DNA from: Fimbriimonadales bacterium | GTDB lineage: Bacteria; Armatimonadota; Fimbriimonadia; Fimbriimonadales; ATM1 | Direction: 5' to 3' | Length of the DNA stretch: 64,000 nt | Assembly: GCA_026129745.1 (NCBI GenBank) | Contig: JAHCHL010000005.1 | Coordinates: 112,902-176,901 of the forward strand | Shown: in pieces, positions 28,434-37,705 of the stretch | How the letters are laid out: each line of letters starts with the position of its first letter | Position numbering within the stretch: position 1 is the stretch's first letter | Notes under the pieces: model-generated | What the model saw: the letters and a program-made list of their open reading frames with translations, nothing else | Told to the model about the DNA's origin: nothing | Databases searched by the model: none | Made by a program: the position numbers and the translations under genes

Positions 28434-29906
28434 ATGGTTGCATCGATAACACTCGCATTGACGATGATTGGAGGCGTGGAAGTTCAGTTTCCGCCAATAG
28501 GCGGCCAGCTTCCCAACCTCGATATTCCGGGACTCGAACGGCTCTTTCAGCAGGGTCCGCCTCTAACGACCACGCTCGATGACGCAGGCGAAGGACTACC
28601 GTTTCTGGACGGATACGAGCCGGCTGCGTTCATTGAGCTTGCGGACTCCGATCGAAACGTAAAAGGCACCTTCACACTTCGACCCGGCTACTATGAGATG
28701 AACGTCCAGTCTTTTTGCGCTAAGGGTTACTCATCAGGGCCATGGAGTGGGCTCGGTCACGTAAGCGGTCCCTACCTCGGCGCAAAGGCAGATCTCTTTC
28801 CGAAGCTGCTTGAAAGATACAACCTCAAGCCAGAAGTGGATCAGAGAGACGCTCAACTGTTGATTTGGGGACTCCTTTCTCGAGCTAAGCCGAAGGATAT
28901 GCGCGGGGGCGCGCAACGTGCAGCGACGGCATTGCTGACTCGAGATGAAATCAATCAATTGAACGGATACGGCATCGACGTTCTTAACGACGCTGTCATG
29001 CGTCAGCTAATGCCAAAGTTCAACGCCGCATTGCGACCCATTTACGAGTTCGACAATCGGATGCGAAGAATGGTTTACGATGCAAACCGTCCATTTGAAG
29101 AGATTGAGCGGTTGGCCGTGTTGCCACGCGATCCAAGGGCAAAAGTTGTTATCAATGAAGGACGCTGGTCTTGGCATCCTAACGGCTACATCATTCGATA
29201 TTATTCCAGCGGATACAGTCGCATGAAAGTGCAAGTTGTAGTTCCACACAAGCCAGAAATCAAACGAGATGAAAAGGGAAGAATCATACGACTGGAGTGT
29301 CCGCCCGGATATGGGAGTGAAGTTGAGTATGACGATTCGAACCCTGGATGGGTATGCCCTCAAGACCCTTCGCTGGTTGCTTATAAGTTCAAGAAGATTC
29401 GCATCTTCGCACCTGGAATCGACGGCGGTTCTATCCGCGAAGCCATTTTCGATTCAATCGGATGGACTTTTGTGAAGAACCGTTCTTCGTCAGCCCAATC
29501 GTGGCTTCGCATGATTTATCCCGTCGCCATGCCGTCTCAAGATCCGAACTTCTTTCAGCGATGGGCCGAACGATTCGAACGCTGGCGTGAGAACCGTGAG
29601 CGTATCGAAGAGTATCAGCGACAAGCAGAGAGGCTCGATCGATGGCGCCGCGGCGAATATTCGACGGACGACTTTCTTGACATCGGGCACTATCGAGACG
29701 GCATTCAAACCGCAACGACGGGCACGACGGAAGATCGCTTGAATTGGATCGGTGAAACGCACACGAGAGGCGCCGAGGCGGTCGTTCATGCAACCAACTT
29801 GCTTGACTCGCTGCCGGATGGTCGCGATGTCAACCCCGGAGATCGGGTTGTCGTGTCTGGCACAAGCGGCGGGCAACTTCTTTTGGGAAGCACCCGCAGC
29901 TACTAA
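28434..29906 (+). CDS. Secreted protein of unknown function
   Basis: 490 residues from the ATG at 28434 (ATG 28425 is possible). The N-terminus MVASITLALTMIGGVEVQF resembles a short signal peptide. No family is recognised. Visible features: a Pro/Gly-rich start, YYEMNVQSFCAKGYSSGPWS near 95, a helical mid-part (LTRDEINQLNGYGIDVLNDA), a basic strand-rich segment, and a strongly charged helix near 385-425 (RWAERFERWRENRERIEEYQ). The C-terminus is SGTSGGQLLLGST. It faces the M28 peptidase gene across a hairpin. Confidence 0.7.
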   Translation: MVASITLALTMIGGVEVQFPPIGGQLPNLDIPGLERLFQQGPPLTTTLDDAGEGLPFLDGYEPAAFIELADSDRNVKGTFTLRPGYYEMNVQSFCAKGYSSGPWSGLGHVSGPYLGAKADLFPKLLERYNLKPEVDQRDAQLLIWGLLSRAKPKDMRGGAQRAATALLTRDEINQLNGYGIDVLNDAVMRQLMPKFNAALRPIYEFDNRMRRMVYDANRPFEEIERLAVLPRDPRAKVVINEGRWSWHPNGYIIRYYSSGYSRMKVQVVVPHKPEIKRDEKGRIIRLECPPGYGSEVEYDDSNPGWVCPQDPSLVAYKFKKIRIFAPGIDGGSIREAIFDSIGWTFVKNRSSSAQSWLRMIYPVAMPSQDPNFFQRWAERFERWRENRERIEEYQRQAERLDRWRRGEYSTDDFLDIGHYRDGIQTATTGTTEDRLNWIGETHTRGAEAVVHATNLLDSLPDGRDVNPGDRVVVSGTSGGQLLLGSTRSY

Positions 29907-29921
29907 ACTATAGAAATAGAA

Positions 29922-29951
29922 CGGCGTCCGAAAAGTAGATTTCGGACGCCG
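29922..29951. terminator. Bidirectional hairpin between convergent genes
   Basis: A perfect 12-bp inverted repeat: CGGCGTCCGAAA at 29922-29933 and TTTCGGACGCCG at 29940-29951, with a six-base loop. It lies between the stop of the secreted-protein gene (29906) and the stop of the M28 peptidase gene (29963). The arms carry A and T at the loop end, and no long T run follows, so termination would rest mainly on the stem. Confidence 0.7.
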
Positions 29952-29962
29952 GTTCGCTTTGC

Positions 29963-31354
29963 TCAGTCTCCTGTAGGAATGCGCGGCAGCAATTCCGGCG
30001 CACAGGCGAGATTGTATGCGACATAGGCCATCGCCGTCGAACTCTTGATCAAATAGGAGTTCACGGCACCCGCGAGCGTATCGTGCTGCGTGTGCCAAAT
30101 GTATTGGTAGTTCATCACGCCTTGCTTGCCCCAGAAGAATCCAGGAACGCCGTTTTGAACGAATGGCGCGTGATCGCTGCCGCCACCGCCTCGCATCGAC
30201 TGCACGACGCGGACGCTTGTCGGCATATCAGGAAACGCTTCGTTGAGTCCCTGAATCGCCTGTTCCAGCTGCGGACGCATCGATTCCAGTCCGCTTAGAA
30301 CCGAGTTATAGTTTGTTCCGCTGTCGTCGACGAGGACCGCTTGAATCTTCGGAAGTTCGTCCCTTCGGTTTTGAACGTACCACCTTGAACCGTGCAGTCC
30401 TTGCTCTTCGCCCGTCCACAGGATGAAACGGATCGTTCGCTTTGGTTTCGCGCCTGCCGCCATCAGAATTCGCGCGGCTTCGATCGTAACGGAAGAGCCT
30501 GTGCCGTTGTCGCACGTCCCCATCGATCCGGGTCCATCCCAACTGTCGAGGTGGCCGCTGACGATCACGATCTCATCAGGTTTTTCTGTACCGACAATGT
30601 CTGCGACGACGTTGTAAACAGGCACGGGGCCAGGTTCGAAAATGTTTTCGAGTTCGAATTCCAGAACGACTTCTTTGTTCGCGTTCAAGTTTGCGAGAAT
30701 TGCTTCATGATCGCTGCGGCGGACCGTCACAATGACGTCGGTTGGGAGATTGTCCCAGGACAAACCCGACCATGAGCCACTCGTTCTGACAAGCTCATCT
30801 TGTGAGCCCCAAACTTGCCCTGCCGCACCCACTTCGCGCAATGCAGCCGTCATCGCATTTCTCGCTTGTTGGTTCGGTTGCTGGTTCTGCGCGCGCCGCA
30901 GATCAACGACCCACTTTCCACGGTATTGATTCGCATTTGAAGTGACGGTAGCTGCGTCAGTAGGCATAAGCACGGCTGGTGCACGCACCAGCCCGGCTGT
31001 TCCTGCGGTCCAAGATCGAGTCGTGAACTGGAAGTTACGAAACTCTGGAGCGACCATTCTTCCGATTTGGCGTTCGCCCCGCCGGAATCCGACAGGTATC
31101 TCGCCCCACTGCTGAAGGTGGACATTCTCAAGTCCAAGCCTGCGGAAATTGTCTGCTGCCCAATTGCATGCGCGAGTGAGGTTCGAAGACCCCGTCAGCC
31201 GTGGCCCAAACTGAACGCAAATATGCTCAAGCGTTCGGAGGGTCTGATTTCGGTTCTTGCCCTCATCGATGATCTTCGCGAGGACGTCGGCTTCGCCCTG
31301 GCCGAAGCCGACGATAGGCAACAAAAGGCAAAGTAGTGCGGTGAGATTCTTCAT
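29963..31354 (-). CDS. Secreted M28 family zinc aminopeptidase/carboxypeptidase
   Basis: 463 residues with signal peptide MKNLTALLCLLLPIVGFGQG. The M28 co-catalytic zinc site is complete: VIVSGHLDSWDG (His, Asp), CDNGTGSSV (bridging Asp), LWTGEEQGLHGSRWY (Glu-Glu), VLVDDSGTNY (Asp) and WHTQHDTL (His). Before it, about 120-200, is an inserted segment at the position of a PA domain. A strong ribosome-binding site AGGAGG lies at 31364-31369. It is likely a periplasmic or extracellular exopeptidase. Confidence 0.9.
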   Translation of the reverse strand: MKNLTALLCLLLPIVGFGQGEADVLAKIIDEGKNRNQTLRTLEHICVQFGPRLTGSSNLTRACNWAADNFRRLGLENVHLQQWGEIPVGFRRGERQIGRMVAPEFRNFQFTTRSWTAGTAGLVRAPAVLMPTDAATVTSNANQYRGKWVVDLRRAQNQQPNQQARNAMTAALREVGAAGQVWGSQDELVRTSGSWSGLSWDNLPTDVIVTVRRSDHEAILANLNANKEVVLEFELENIFEPGPVPVYNVVADIVGTEKPDEIVIVSGHLDSWDGPGSMGTCDNGTGSSVTIEAARILMAAGAKPKRTIRFILWTGEEQGLHGSRWYVQNRRDELPKIQAVLVDDSGTNYNSVLSGLESMRPQLEQAIQGLNEAFPDMPTSVRVVQSMRGGGGSDHAPFVQNGVPGFFWGKQGVMNYQYIWHTQHDTLAGAVNSYLIKSSTAMAYVAYNLACAPELLPRIPTGD

Positions 31355-31441
31355 AGCGTGTTCCTCCTAGTTCGGGCAACGTTACCGCAATTCTGCCTCT
31401 TCAAAGGACTAAGGCATAATGGACAAAAGGAGCGTTCGGTT

Positions 31442-33208
31442 ATGATTACAGCGATCTGCTTGTCTGTCCTTTTATCGCAAGCTCAGCAGCCACAGTTAGT
31501 GCGGTCTGGAGGGATGCTGACAGCCACTTTCTCTGTGGAGCAGGGTGCAGTTAGGGTCTACTTGCCTGATGACATACGGCCCGGCGACACCATCTCCGGC
31601 ACCGTAGTAGCCATTCCGGCCGGTAGTTCTCAAGAAGAACAGGACAAAAACGCGGCCGTCCTTCGCGGCATGGTTATTGTTGGCCCAGGAGGCACGGCGA
31701 CACCGAGTGCGTCGCAGTTCGAGTGGAAGCTTCCCGCATTGTCTGATGACAATGGATTCACGATCAGTCTTCGCAACGATTTCGGACAATCTCGTGCGAA
31801 TGCTTTGGTTCCGTACTCGGAAATCGGATGGCGACCGGGATTGTTCCACTTTCCTCAAGTAGTGACTGCTGGCGGACCAGTCGTTGTTTATGGACCCTTC
31901 GACGGCAGTTTGTCGAACACGGAACTGTATGTGGATTCGTCGCAAGTTGGCGTGCTTGCAGAGTCGCCGAGGAAAGCCATTTTCGTTTGCCCGCCGGAAG
32001 TGTTGGGTCCAACGACAGTCAGTTGCTATGAAGGAGATGAGTTTGGCTCTGATAGGGTTCGTTCGATTCGAATTGGTTTAGAAGCAGAGAAGAACACGAT
32101 CATGGAAGGCGAGTCTGTGAAGGTGCAGCTGACAGTGTCGGGATGCCAAGACCTTGACGATCCGTTCAAAGTGCAAGTCATCAATCTTTCTCCCGGCATT
32201 GTGCAAATCCAGGGCGGAAACGACCAAGAGATTGAAATCACAGAAGAGATGGTTAGGGCGACTGGGATTTGCGGATACCAACTCTTGTTGCTGGGCAAGC
32301 AGGCTGGGTCTTTCCAAGTTCAAGCAAAGCCGAAGGACGAACCTAAACCACCACCAGCTGTCGATCCTAAGAAATGCCCTGAAGGGTTCAAGCCCCAAGA
32401 ACTACATCCGGACGGCCTACAGGGTGACGAAACGGAACTTGGCAAAACGACCAAGGCGCGCCCTCAAGGATTCAAGCCCGAAGCAAAAGATGAAAAGCAG
32501 AACAAGAAGGATCCCGATGATGAGTCTAGATGGCAGCACTGGGACAAGCCTGTCAAGAAAGACTTTGGAGATGTCGTGATCTGGTTCCAGAAGCTGTATG
32601 TGATGAGCTACATGGAGAAAGGCAGAATGTTCCGGGGAGGGCAGTATCGTATCCACTTCAAGTACAAGGGTAAGGAATGCGCCGGCGGAAAGTGGCGTCA
32701 AGTTGTCCGGTCAACTATCTACGTCGGTGACACAGAAGACAATTTGGTCAGATCAGCGATCGTAAATGACCGGCACGTTCCAGCGCCAGAAGGAACACCG
32801 CCTCCAAAATGGGAAATCGATACGAACGATGCTGGTCGCGCCGCGAAAGATCCCGACTATCCTCACCAGGACAAAGGTGAAATGGTCGACCGGCCGAAGC
32901 GAATGAAACAGGCCTTTGCGCACTTTACAAATGACACGCCACCAAGGAAGAAGGCAAGAGTCATCGTTGAAGAGGTTGAATTCTTCACATTCTTTATCAA
33001 AGATGGAAAGATCTGCAAAATGTTCAAATGGAAGATGCGCATCAAATGGGTGTTCAAAGAAGGACTCGATTCAGCTAATCCCGATGCGATGGCTAAAGCA
33101 CAGGTCTCGTCTGAAATGTCTGATCCAAGCGAGTGCAGACTGGGAACAGATGACTGGAAAGCGGGTGAATCCGCCCATGCAGAAGCGTTGGCTGGATTTC
33201 CAAAGTGA
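31442..33208 (+). CDS. Secreted protein of unknown function with charged linker
   Basis: 588 residues from the ATG at 31442, which has AAGGAG at 31428-31433; a CATAAT box lies just upstream. The signal is MITAICLSVLLSQAQQ. Residues 20-310 look like several Ig/CARDB-type beta domains (VQLTVSGCQDLDDPFKVQVI). A Lys/Pro/Glu-rich linker follows near 310-390. A C-terminal domain (390-588) is rich in aromatic and basic residues (FEFFTFFIKDGKI-like, MFKWKMRIKWVF). No enzyme motif was found and no family is recognised. Confidence 0.68.
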   Translation: MITAICLSVLLSQAQQPQLVRSGGMLTATFSVEQGAVRVYLPDDIRPGDTISGTVVAIPAGSSQEEQDKNAAVLRGMVIVGPGGTATPSASQFEWKLPALSDDNGFTISLRNDFGQSRANALVPYSEIGWRPGLFHFPQVVTAGGPVVVYGPFDGSLSNTELYVDSSQVGVLAESPRKAIFVCPPEVLGPTTVSCYEGDEFGSDRVRSIRIGLEAEKNTIMEGESVKVQLTVSGCQDLDDPFKVQVINLSPGIVQIQGGNDQEIEITEEMVRATGICGYQLLLLGKQAGSFQVQAKPKDEPKPPPAVDPKKCPEGFKPQELHPDGLQGDETELGKTTKARPQGFKPEAKDEKQNKKDPDDESRWQHWDKPVKKDFGDVVIWFQKLYVMSYMEKGRMFRGGQYRIHFKYKGKECAGGKWRQVVRSTIYVGDTEDNLVRSAIVNDRHVPAPEGTPPPKWEIDTNDAGRAAKDPDYPHQDKGEMVDRPKRMKQAFAHFTNDTPPRKKARVIVEEVEFFTFFIKDGKICKMFKWKMRIKWVFKEGLDSANPDAMAKAQVSSEMSDPSECRLGTDDWKAGESAHAEALAGFPK

Positions 33209-33212
33209 CGAA

Positions 33213-34439
33213 CTAATCGATCACCCGCAACAGGTGTTGCTCCGCGCTTCCCGATTCGGCAGGCTCTATCCAAACTCCATCTTCTTTGAGAAGCTCGATC
33301 AGAGCGGCGACCCCTTGCTCTTGCGAAACCGTCCTGACTGGTTCTCGTTTTCGATAAAGTGTAATCATCCCACCTGCCTTGCCGACATAGCCGTAGTCCG
33401 CGTCAGCCATTTCGCCCGGGCCATTCACGATGCAGCCCATGACTGCAATGTCGAGACCGCTCAGATGTCCGGTAGCTTCTTTGACTTGTCGGAAGACGCT
33501 CGGCAAATCAAATTTCGTTCTACCGCATGAAGGGCATGCGATGAACTCGGTCTTTGTTCTTCTCAATCCCAACGCCTGCAGAATGTCGTAACAAACCGGA
33601 ATCTCGTTGATCGGATCTTCGGCAAGCGAAACTCGGATCGTGTCGCCAATTCCTTCTGCGAGCAGCGTTGCAATGCCCGTCGTCGATTTGATGCGAGCGT
33701 AATCGCCGTCGCCTGCTTCGGTTACTCCAAGATGCAACGGATAGTCCATGCCTTCTGCGTCCATCCGATTGACAAGCAGACGATTCGCCGCAAGCATAAT
33801 GGGAACACGACTCGCTTTCGCGCTGATGTTGATGTTGCGGTAATCGTGTTTCTCACAAATGCGAGCATACTCGAGCGCGCTTTCGACCATTCCGTCTGGC
33901 GTATCGCCAAAGGTCACCAGCATCCTTTCCGACAGCGATCCGTGATTGACGCCAATTCGCATAGAGATGTTACGTGATTTGCACGCCTCAATCACCGGAA
34001 CGAAAGACTCTTCTATCGCTGCGCGTTCGGCTTCATGCTCCTCTTCGGTGTACTCCTCTTGTCCTGTGTGCTTGCGAAACACAAAGAGGCCTGGGTTTAC
34101 ACGAACCTCTTCCACCCACTTCGCCGCTTCGATTGCGATGGGCGCGCCCTGGTGGTGAACGTCGGCAGTAAGCGGAACGGCTCCATGCTTTTCAATCACC
34201 TTGGCCCTAATCTCTTCGAGACATCGAGCCTCATCGAGCGTCGGGGTCGTCACGCGTACAAGTTCGCAGCCCGCTCGGTGAAGGGCGATGATCTGCTCGA
34301 CGCATGCCTCAATATTTCGAGTCTCCTCCGTGATCATGCTCTGGACGAGAATCGGGTGGTCGCCGCCGATCCACTTATCGCCGACTGGGATCGCTCGGGT
34401 TTTGCGGCGTGGGTAAGTAATCGGTCGTTCCGAAGGCAT
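33213..34439 (-). CDS. ispG: 4-hydroxy-3-methylbut-2-en-1-yl diphosphate synthase
   Basis: 408 residues. IspG (GcpE) is the 4Fe-4S enzyme that converts MEcPP to HMBPP in the MEP isoprenoid pathway. The TIM-barrel half begins [20 protein letters not shown]. The cluster cysteines are in [14 protein letters not shown] (two) and [11 protein letters not shown] (one), followed by the acidic [16 protein letters not shown]. No other MEP genes are near. The start is leaderless-like, with TAGAAT ten bases upstream. Confidence 0.95.
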   Translation of the reverse strand: MPSERPITYPRRKTRAIPVGDKWIGGDHPILVQSMITEETRNIEACVEQIIALHRAGCELVRVTTPTLDEARCLEEIRAKVIEKHGAVPLTADVHHQGAPIAIEAAKWVEEVRVNPGLFVFRKHTGQEEYTEEEHEAERAAIEESFVPVIEACKSRNISMRIGVNHGSLSERMLVTFGDTPDGMVESALEYARICEKHDYRNINISAKASRVPIMLAANRLLVNRMDAEGMDYPLHLGVTEAGDGDYARIKSTTGIATLLAEGIGDTIRVSLAEDPINEIPVCYDILQALGLRRTKTEFIACPSCGRTKFDLPSVFRQVKEATGHLSGLDIAVMGCIVNGPGEMADADYGYVGKAGGMITLYRKREPVRTVSQEQGVAALIELLKEDGVWIEPAESGSAEQHLLRVID

Positions 34440-34449
34440 CTAAGGAGAA

Positions 34450-34455
34450 ATTCTA
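34450..34455 (-). promoter_or_regulatory. -10 box TAGAAT upstream of ispG
   Basis: TAGAAT on the minus strand, ten bases before the ATG at 34439; the gap holds TCTCCTTAG and no Shine-Dalgarno sequence. Confidence 0.5.
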
Positions 34456-34498
34456 CTCGCTTGGCGGTTGGGGACTGCCGGCGTACCCCTCGCAAAGC

Positions 34499-34525
34499 AG
34501 AGGGCCCGCCGGGGCGGGCCCCTCT
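34499..34525. terminator. GC-rich hairpin between ispG and the glycosylase gene
   Basis: GGGCCCGCC at 34502-34510 pairs perfectly with GGCGGGCCC at 34513-34521; three more pairs form around a bulged C. On the plus strand it is followed by CTCTTTCT. On the minus strand it lies about 90 bases after the glycosylase stop. It probably ends the glycosylase transcript. Confidence 0.6.
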
Positions 34526-34576
34526 TTCTGACGCATTGCCTGTCTGCACGAGCAGAGATCAACTATCAAGATACAG

Positions 34577-34593
34577 CACTTTTGGAAAAAGTG
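34577..34593 (+). terminator. AT-rich hairpin followed by T run
   Basis: CACTTTT (34577-34583) and AAAAGTG (34587-34593) form a seven-pair stem with a three-base loop, and seven T's follow at 34601-34607. In the plus direction this has the look of a terminator, but no gene is known upstream on that strand. Confidence 0.3.
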
Positions 34594-34614
34594 AGCGAAC
34601 TTTTTTTGAAATCC

Positions 34615-35223
34615 TTAAAAAAACTTGGCCCAAGCAGTTTTGCTGAACTCAAACGGGCTGGATTGGCGGAAGTTCGTGCGGCTGAGGAACCTCGAATGCC
34701 GATCGAAAAACCTCAAAGGGAGGTCTACCGACTTTGTGATTCCGATCCGAGGACCGCACCACACCTCCCCACCAGGGCCTGGCATTAGATCGAAACCACG
34801 GCCAAGCACGATCCCGTCGTGGTCTCCTGAAATACCCAAGGCAGCGGTGAGGTTGCCTGGTCCAGCACAGAGCCTTGTGAGTTCGGCACAAGGTCGATTC
34901 ACGCGCATCGCATCGACCGCAACTAAGGGTTCGAGAGCACGGAGCAAAACCGCCTGACCGCTCCCCTCAGGCCCCGTCACGAGGTTGGCGCACCAGTGGA
35001 CCCCATACGACCGGTAGACGTACAAATGCCCGGCTTCCTTGAACATCGTGGCGTTCCTTGGCCGTCTTCCACCGTAAGAATGGCTGGCAGGGTCTGTCTC
35101 TGTGTAAGCCTCGGTCTCGACAATGCGCCCAGAAAACTCCTTGAACTCGAAAATGCACCCGATCAGGAGCGGCGCGGCAACTGGTGCGTCAAGGCTTAGG
35201 ATTTGGAGCGGATCAGGACTCAT
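34615..35223 (-). CDS. DNA-3-methyladenine glycosylase (AAG/MPG family)
   Basis: 202 residues. It excises alkylated purines in base-excision repair. Family markers: FKEFSGRIVETEAYTETDPA with the catalytic Glu, SYGGRRPRNATMFKEAGHLYVY RSYGVHWCAN-like central block, AVLLRALEPL and LCAGPGNLTAALGI. Length fits the family. It is divergent from the ECF sigma gene, with 52 bases between. It ends in an A/T-rich stretch before the hairpins. Confidence 0.93.
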   Translation of the reverse strand: MSPDPLQILSLDAPVAAPLLIGCIFEFKEFSGRIVETEAYTETDPASHSYGGRRPRNATMFKEAGHLYVYRSYGVHWCANLVTGPEGSGQAVLLRALEPLVAVDAMRVNRPCAELTRLCAGPGNLTAALGISGDHDGIVLGRGFDLMPGPGGEVWCGPRIGITKSVDLPLRFFDRHSRFLSRTNFRQSSPFEFSKTAWAKFF

Positions 35224-35275
35224 GGGCTATGCTGCTCGAGCATCGTAACCCGAAGCCGGATTGAGCGTCAAGAAC

Positions 35276-35923
35276 ATGGATCGCAAGGATCGAAAAGACC
35301 CAATGGAAGCAGCAGCCTTCTCCGCGGCCCATGGCATTCGTGTCACGGATTCCGACGACGACCTCATTCGCGCGGCTCGCGATGGGGACTACTCATCGTT
35401 TGAGAAGCTGTATGAAGCTCATAGAAATACGGTCTATCGATTCGCTTACCAGATGACGCATTCGCGCGACGAAGCCGAAGATATAACCCAAGAGGCGTTC
35501 GTTCGGGCATTCCAGAACTTGCACCGATTTCGAGAGCAAGCAAAGTTTACGACTTGGATACTCCGAATCGTAACGAACCTCTGCACGGATCGTGCGCGGA
35601 TGTCGACTCGAAGAACGAACCTCGAGCAGAAAGAAGCGACCGGCGGCCTTGAATGGATGACCATCGGAAAGGTCGTCGATCCGAACGAGGATATGGAGGA
35701 GGACCGCAGGGCGGCGCTGGTGAGAAAAGCAGTTCTTGCACTGCCGGCGCACCACCGCAATGTCATCCTCTTGCGAGACTTTGAGGAAAAAGAATACACA
35801 GAGATCGCGGAGATACTCGGTTGCACCGTGGGCGGCGCGAAACTACGGGTTCTTCGAGCCAGAAGAGCGCTGCGCGACAGACTCGAGCCATTGCTGCGCG
35901 ATCAGGAGCCAAACAGAAAATGA
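35276..35923 (+). CDS. ECF-type RNA polymerase sigma factor
   Basis: 215 residues from the ATG at 35276 (a TTG at 35261 is also in frame). Sigma region 2: LYEAHRNTVYRFAYQMTHSR with DEAEDITQEAFVRAFQNL and FTTWILRIVTNLCTDRAR. Sigma region 4: LPAHHRNVILLRDFEEKEYT and EIAEILGCTVGGAKLRVLRA. No region 3 is present, as expected for ECF sigmas of the RpoE/SigW type. The stop overlaps the ATG of the anti-sigma gene (ATGA), the usual pairing. Confidence 0.92.
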   Translation: MDRKDRKDPMEAAAFSAAHGIRVTDSDDDLIRAARDGDYSSFEKLYEAHRNTVYRFAYQMTHSRDEAEDITQEAFVRAFQNLHRFREQAKFTTWILRIVTNLCTDRARMSTRRTNLEQKEATGGLEWMTIGKVVDPNEDMEEDRRAALVRKAVLALPAHHRNVILLRDFEEKEYTEIAEILGCTVGGAKLRVLRARRALRDRLEPLLRDQEPNRK

Positions 35924-36618
35924 AAGGCAAGCACTTAGAAGAAATGATGATTCGATTCGCCTATGGCGAACTCGATGGACACGAAGTTACGAAAGCGGAA
36001 GAGCTTCTTGCAACGTCGGATGAAGCGCGAAGGATTTACGACATTTACGCGATAGCTGCCGGCGGCATGAAGCGATTGCCCGAAGCTCCTGCTCCGCAAC
36101 TTAGTTCCGAAAGATTGCGAGAGGCGATTCTAAGTCGCGAAATCCGCGGGAGCGGAGCAAAGCCGTGGACTTGGGCAGGAACCGCTGCGTCGATCGTGGC
36201 TGCGGGCGCACTCGCAGTGTACGTGTTTCTTCCTGGAGAGTCGACAGTTTCACCATCGGATTCGAACACTGTCGTTGCGGTTCGCGACATAGTTGATCAT
36301 TCCTCCTCGATCGAAAGATTCGAAGAGCCCGTATCTTCGGCTGCAGTCGAATCGACCAATGACCGAGCTGCAGAAACTGAGATCGTTGCAGATAAGGCGG
36401 CACCAATTCGAAAGAGACCACAACCGGCTGCGAGCAAGCGAACGTCGGAACCGACAGACTCATTCACGTCTGCAGAGGTGAGCAGGCCGGCGGCAGCGCC
36501 GGGGAATTCCGGCGAACTGGAAGCAGTCGTCATAATCAGTCGCACGTCGAACGCCATCGATGGCACGAGCGACGCTACGGAGATTGTAAGCGCTACAGAT
36601 GTTGTTCTCGGCAATTAG
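35920..36618 (+). CDS. Putative anti-sigma factor, single-pass membrane protein
   Basis: 232 residues. The N-terminal 80 residues are helical and acidic (LEEMMIRFAYGELDGHEVTK), like the sigma-binding domain of anti-sigma factors, but the HxxxCxxC zinc motif is missing. One membrane segment follows at about 88-108 (TWAGTAASIVAAGALAVYVF). The outer part is Ser/Glu/Ala-rich and disordered. Position directly after the sigma gene and topology support the call. The last 20 bases overlap the HtrA-like gene. Confidence 0.75.
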   Translation: MKGKHLEEMMIRFAYGELDGHEVTKAEELLATSDEARRIYDIYAIAAGGMKRLPEAPAPQLSSERLREAILSREIRGSGAKPWTWAGTAASIVAAGALAVYVFLPGESTVSPSDSNTVVAVRDIVDHSSSIERFEEPVSSAAVESTNDRAAETEIVADKAAPIRKRPQPAASKRTSEPTDSFTSAEVSRPAAAPGNSGELEAVVIISRTSNAIDGTSDATEIVSATDVVLGN

Positions 36619-37705
36619 CTTTGCAATAGCCTTTTTCGTTTCAGGGCAAGACGGTTTAACAACGCCTCTTAGCCAGCAGTTGGCTGCGTCTGCTGAAGCC
36701 GCAAGCATGACCATCAAGCTAACCAATGTAACGCTCGGCCAAGGTGTAATCGTCGGTGAGGGCGGAGTCGCAATCACAACGGGCGACGTCGCATTTGGTC
36801 CCGACGGCAACCCCCGCATCGGTATGGATGCGATCTTCTCAAGCGGTTTCAGCACGAAGGTCAATGTCGAAGGATACGACCCGGTTACTGACATCGCGAT
36901 GATCAGATTGGCAAGAACGCCACCCAACGTAAGGCCAGTGAAGCTGGCACAGTCGAACAAGAAGGGAGTCGTCCTCATCGTATTGCCGTCCGGTTCTGCG
37001 CGCGCTGAAATCTCGAATGCGAACGTTACTGGCGTTATGTCCTACAGTCAACGCTATGTTCCGTTGACGGAGATTAGACTCGAGCGCGGTGGCGTGCCGC
37101 TTGCAGGCGCCCCACTTTTTGATTCGTCAGGAAATCTTGCGGGAATGCTCCTTGCATCGCTCGGCGCGGTTCCTCCGCAGGGTGGTGTTGGTGGAGCCGG
37201 AATGACGAAAAGCGCAGTCGGCGCGTCGCTCATGGAACGCGCTGCAGACACGGCGCAAGGTCCAAGACAAGCTGCGACGACGTTTTCGCTCGCTATGCCT
37301 GTTTTGAATCGCGTCGTCAATGGATTTACCAAGAACAATGGCGTTGTTCAGCACCCTTACGTCGGCGTGTTTTTCGAAACGAACAAAAGTTCTGAGACGG
37401 TCATTACGAGGGTCGTCGAAGGCGGTCCGTGTGCGATGGCCGGGATTCGTGCCGGCGATGTCGTCTTGACAGCAGGTGGCTCCGTGATCGACAACGGATT
37501 CGAGTTTGCAGCGTTTCTTTTCGAAAGGCAAGTCGGAGAGATCATTAGCTTGCAATTGAGGCGAGGCAACGCACTTATCAATGCTCAAGTTGCGGTCGTT
37601 GCTGATCCTTCGCCACTGCAACAAAAGACTGCATTGCGAAGAGCTCCTACAGGTCAGCAGGGCCGGCAAGAATCAAACATCGAAAGAATCCCGATCGGAT
37701 TTTAG
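36599..37705 (+). CDS. HtrA/DegP-like PDZ protein with lost catalytic triad
   Basis: 368 residues; signal-like N-terminus MLFSAISFAIAFFVSG. The trypsin-like fold is traceable: GVIVGEGGVAITTGDVAF aligns with the DegP GVI...NNHVV block, DPVTDIAMIRL with DPxSDIALI, and LAGAPLFDSSGNLAGM with GNSGGxL. Of the triad only Asp remains: His is replaced (Asp or nearby) and Ser is Ala. A PDZ domain fills about 255-350 (GPCAMAGIRAGDVVLTAGGS). It follows the sigma/anti-sigma pair with overlap, so it probably senses or binds rather than cleaves. Confidence 0.8.
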   Translation: MLFSAISFAIAFFVSGQDGLTTPLSQQLAASAEAASMTIKLTNVTLGQGVIVGEGGVAITTGDVAFGPDGNPRIGMDAIFSSGFSTKVNVEGYDPVTDIAMIRLARTPPNVRPVKLAQSNKKGVVLIVLPSGSARAEISNANVTGVMSYSQRYVPLTEIRLERGGVPLAGAPLFDSSGNLAGMLLASLGAVPPQGGVGGAGMTKSAVGASLMERAADTAQGPRQAATTFSLAMPVLNRVVNGFTKNNGVVQHPYVGVFFETNKSSETVITRVVEGGPCAMAGIRAGDVVLTAGGSVIDNGFEFAAFLFERQVGEIISLQLRRGNALINAQVAVVADPSPLQQKTALRRAPTGQQGRQESNIERIPIGF

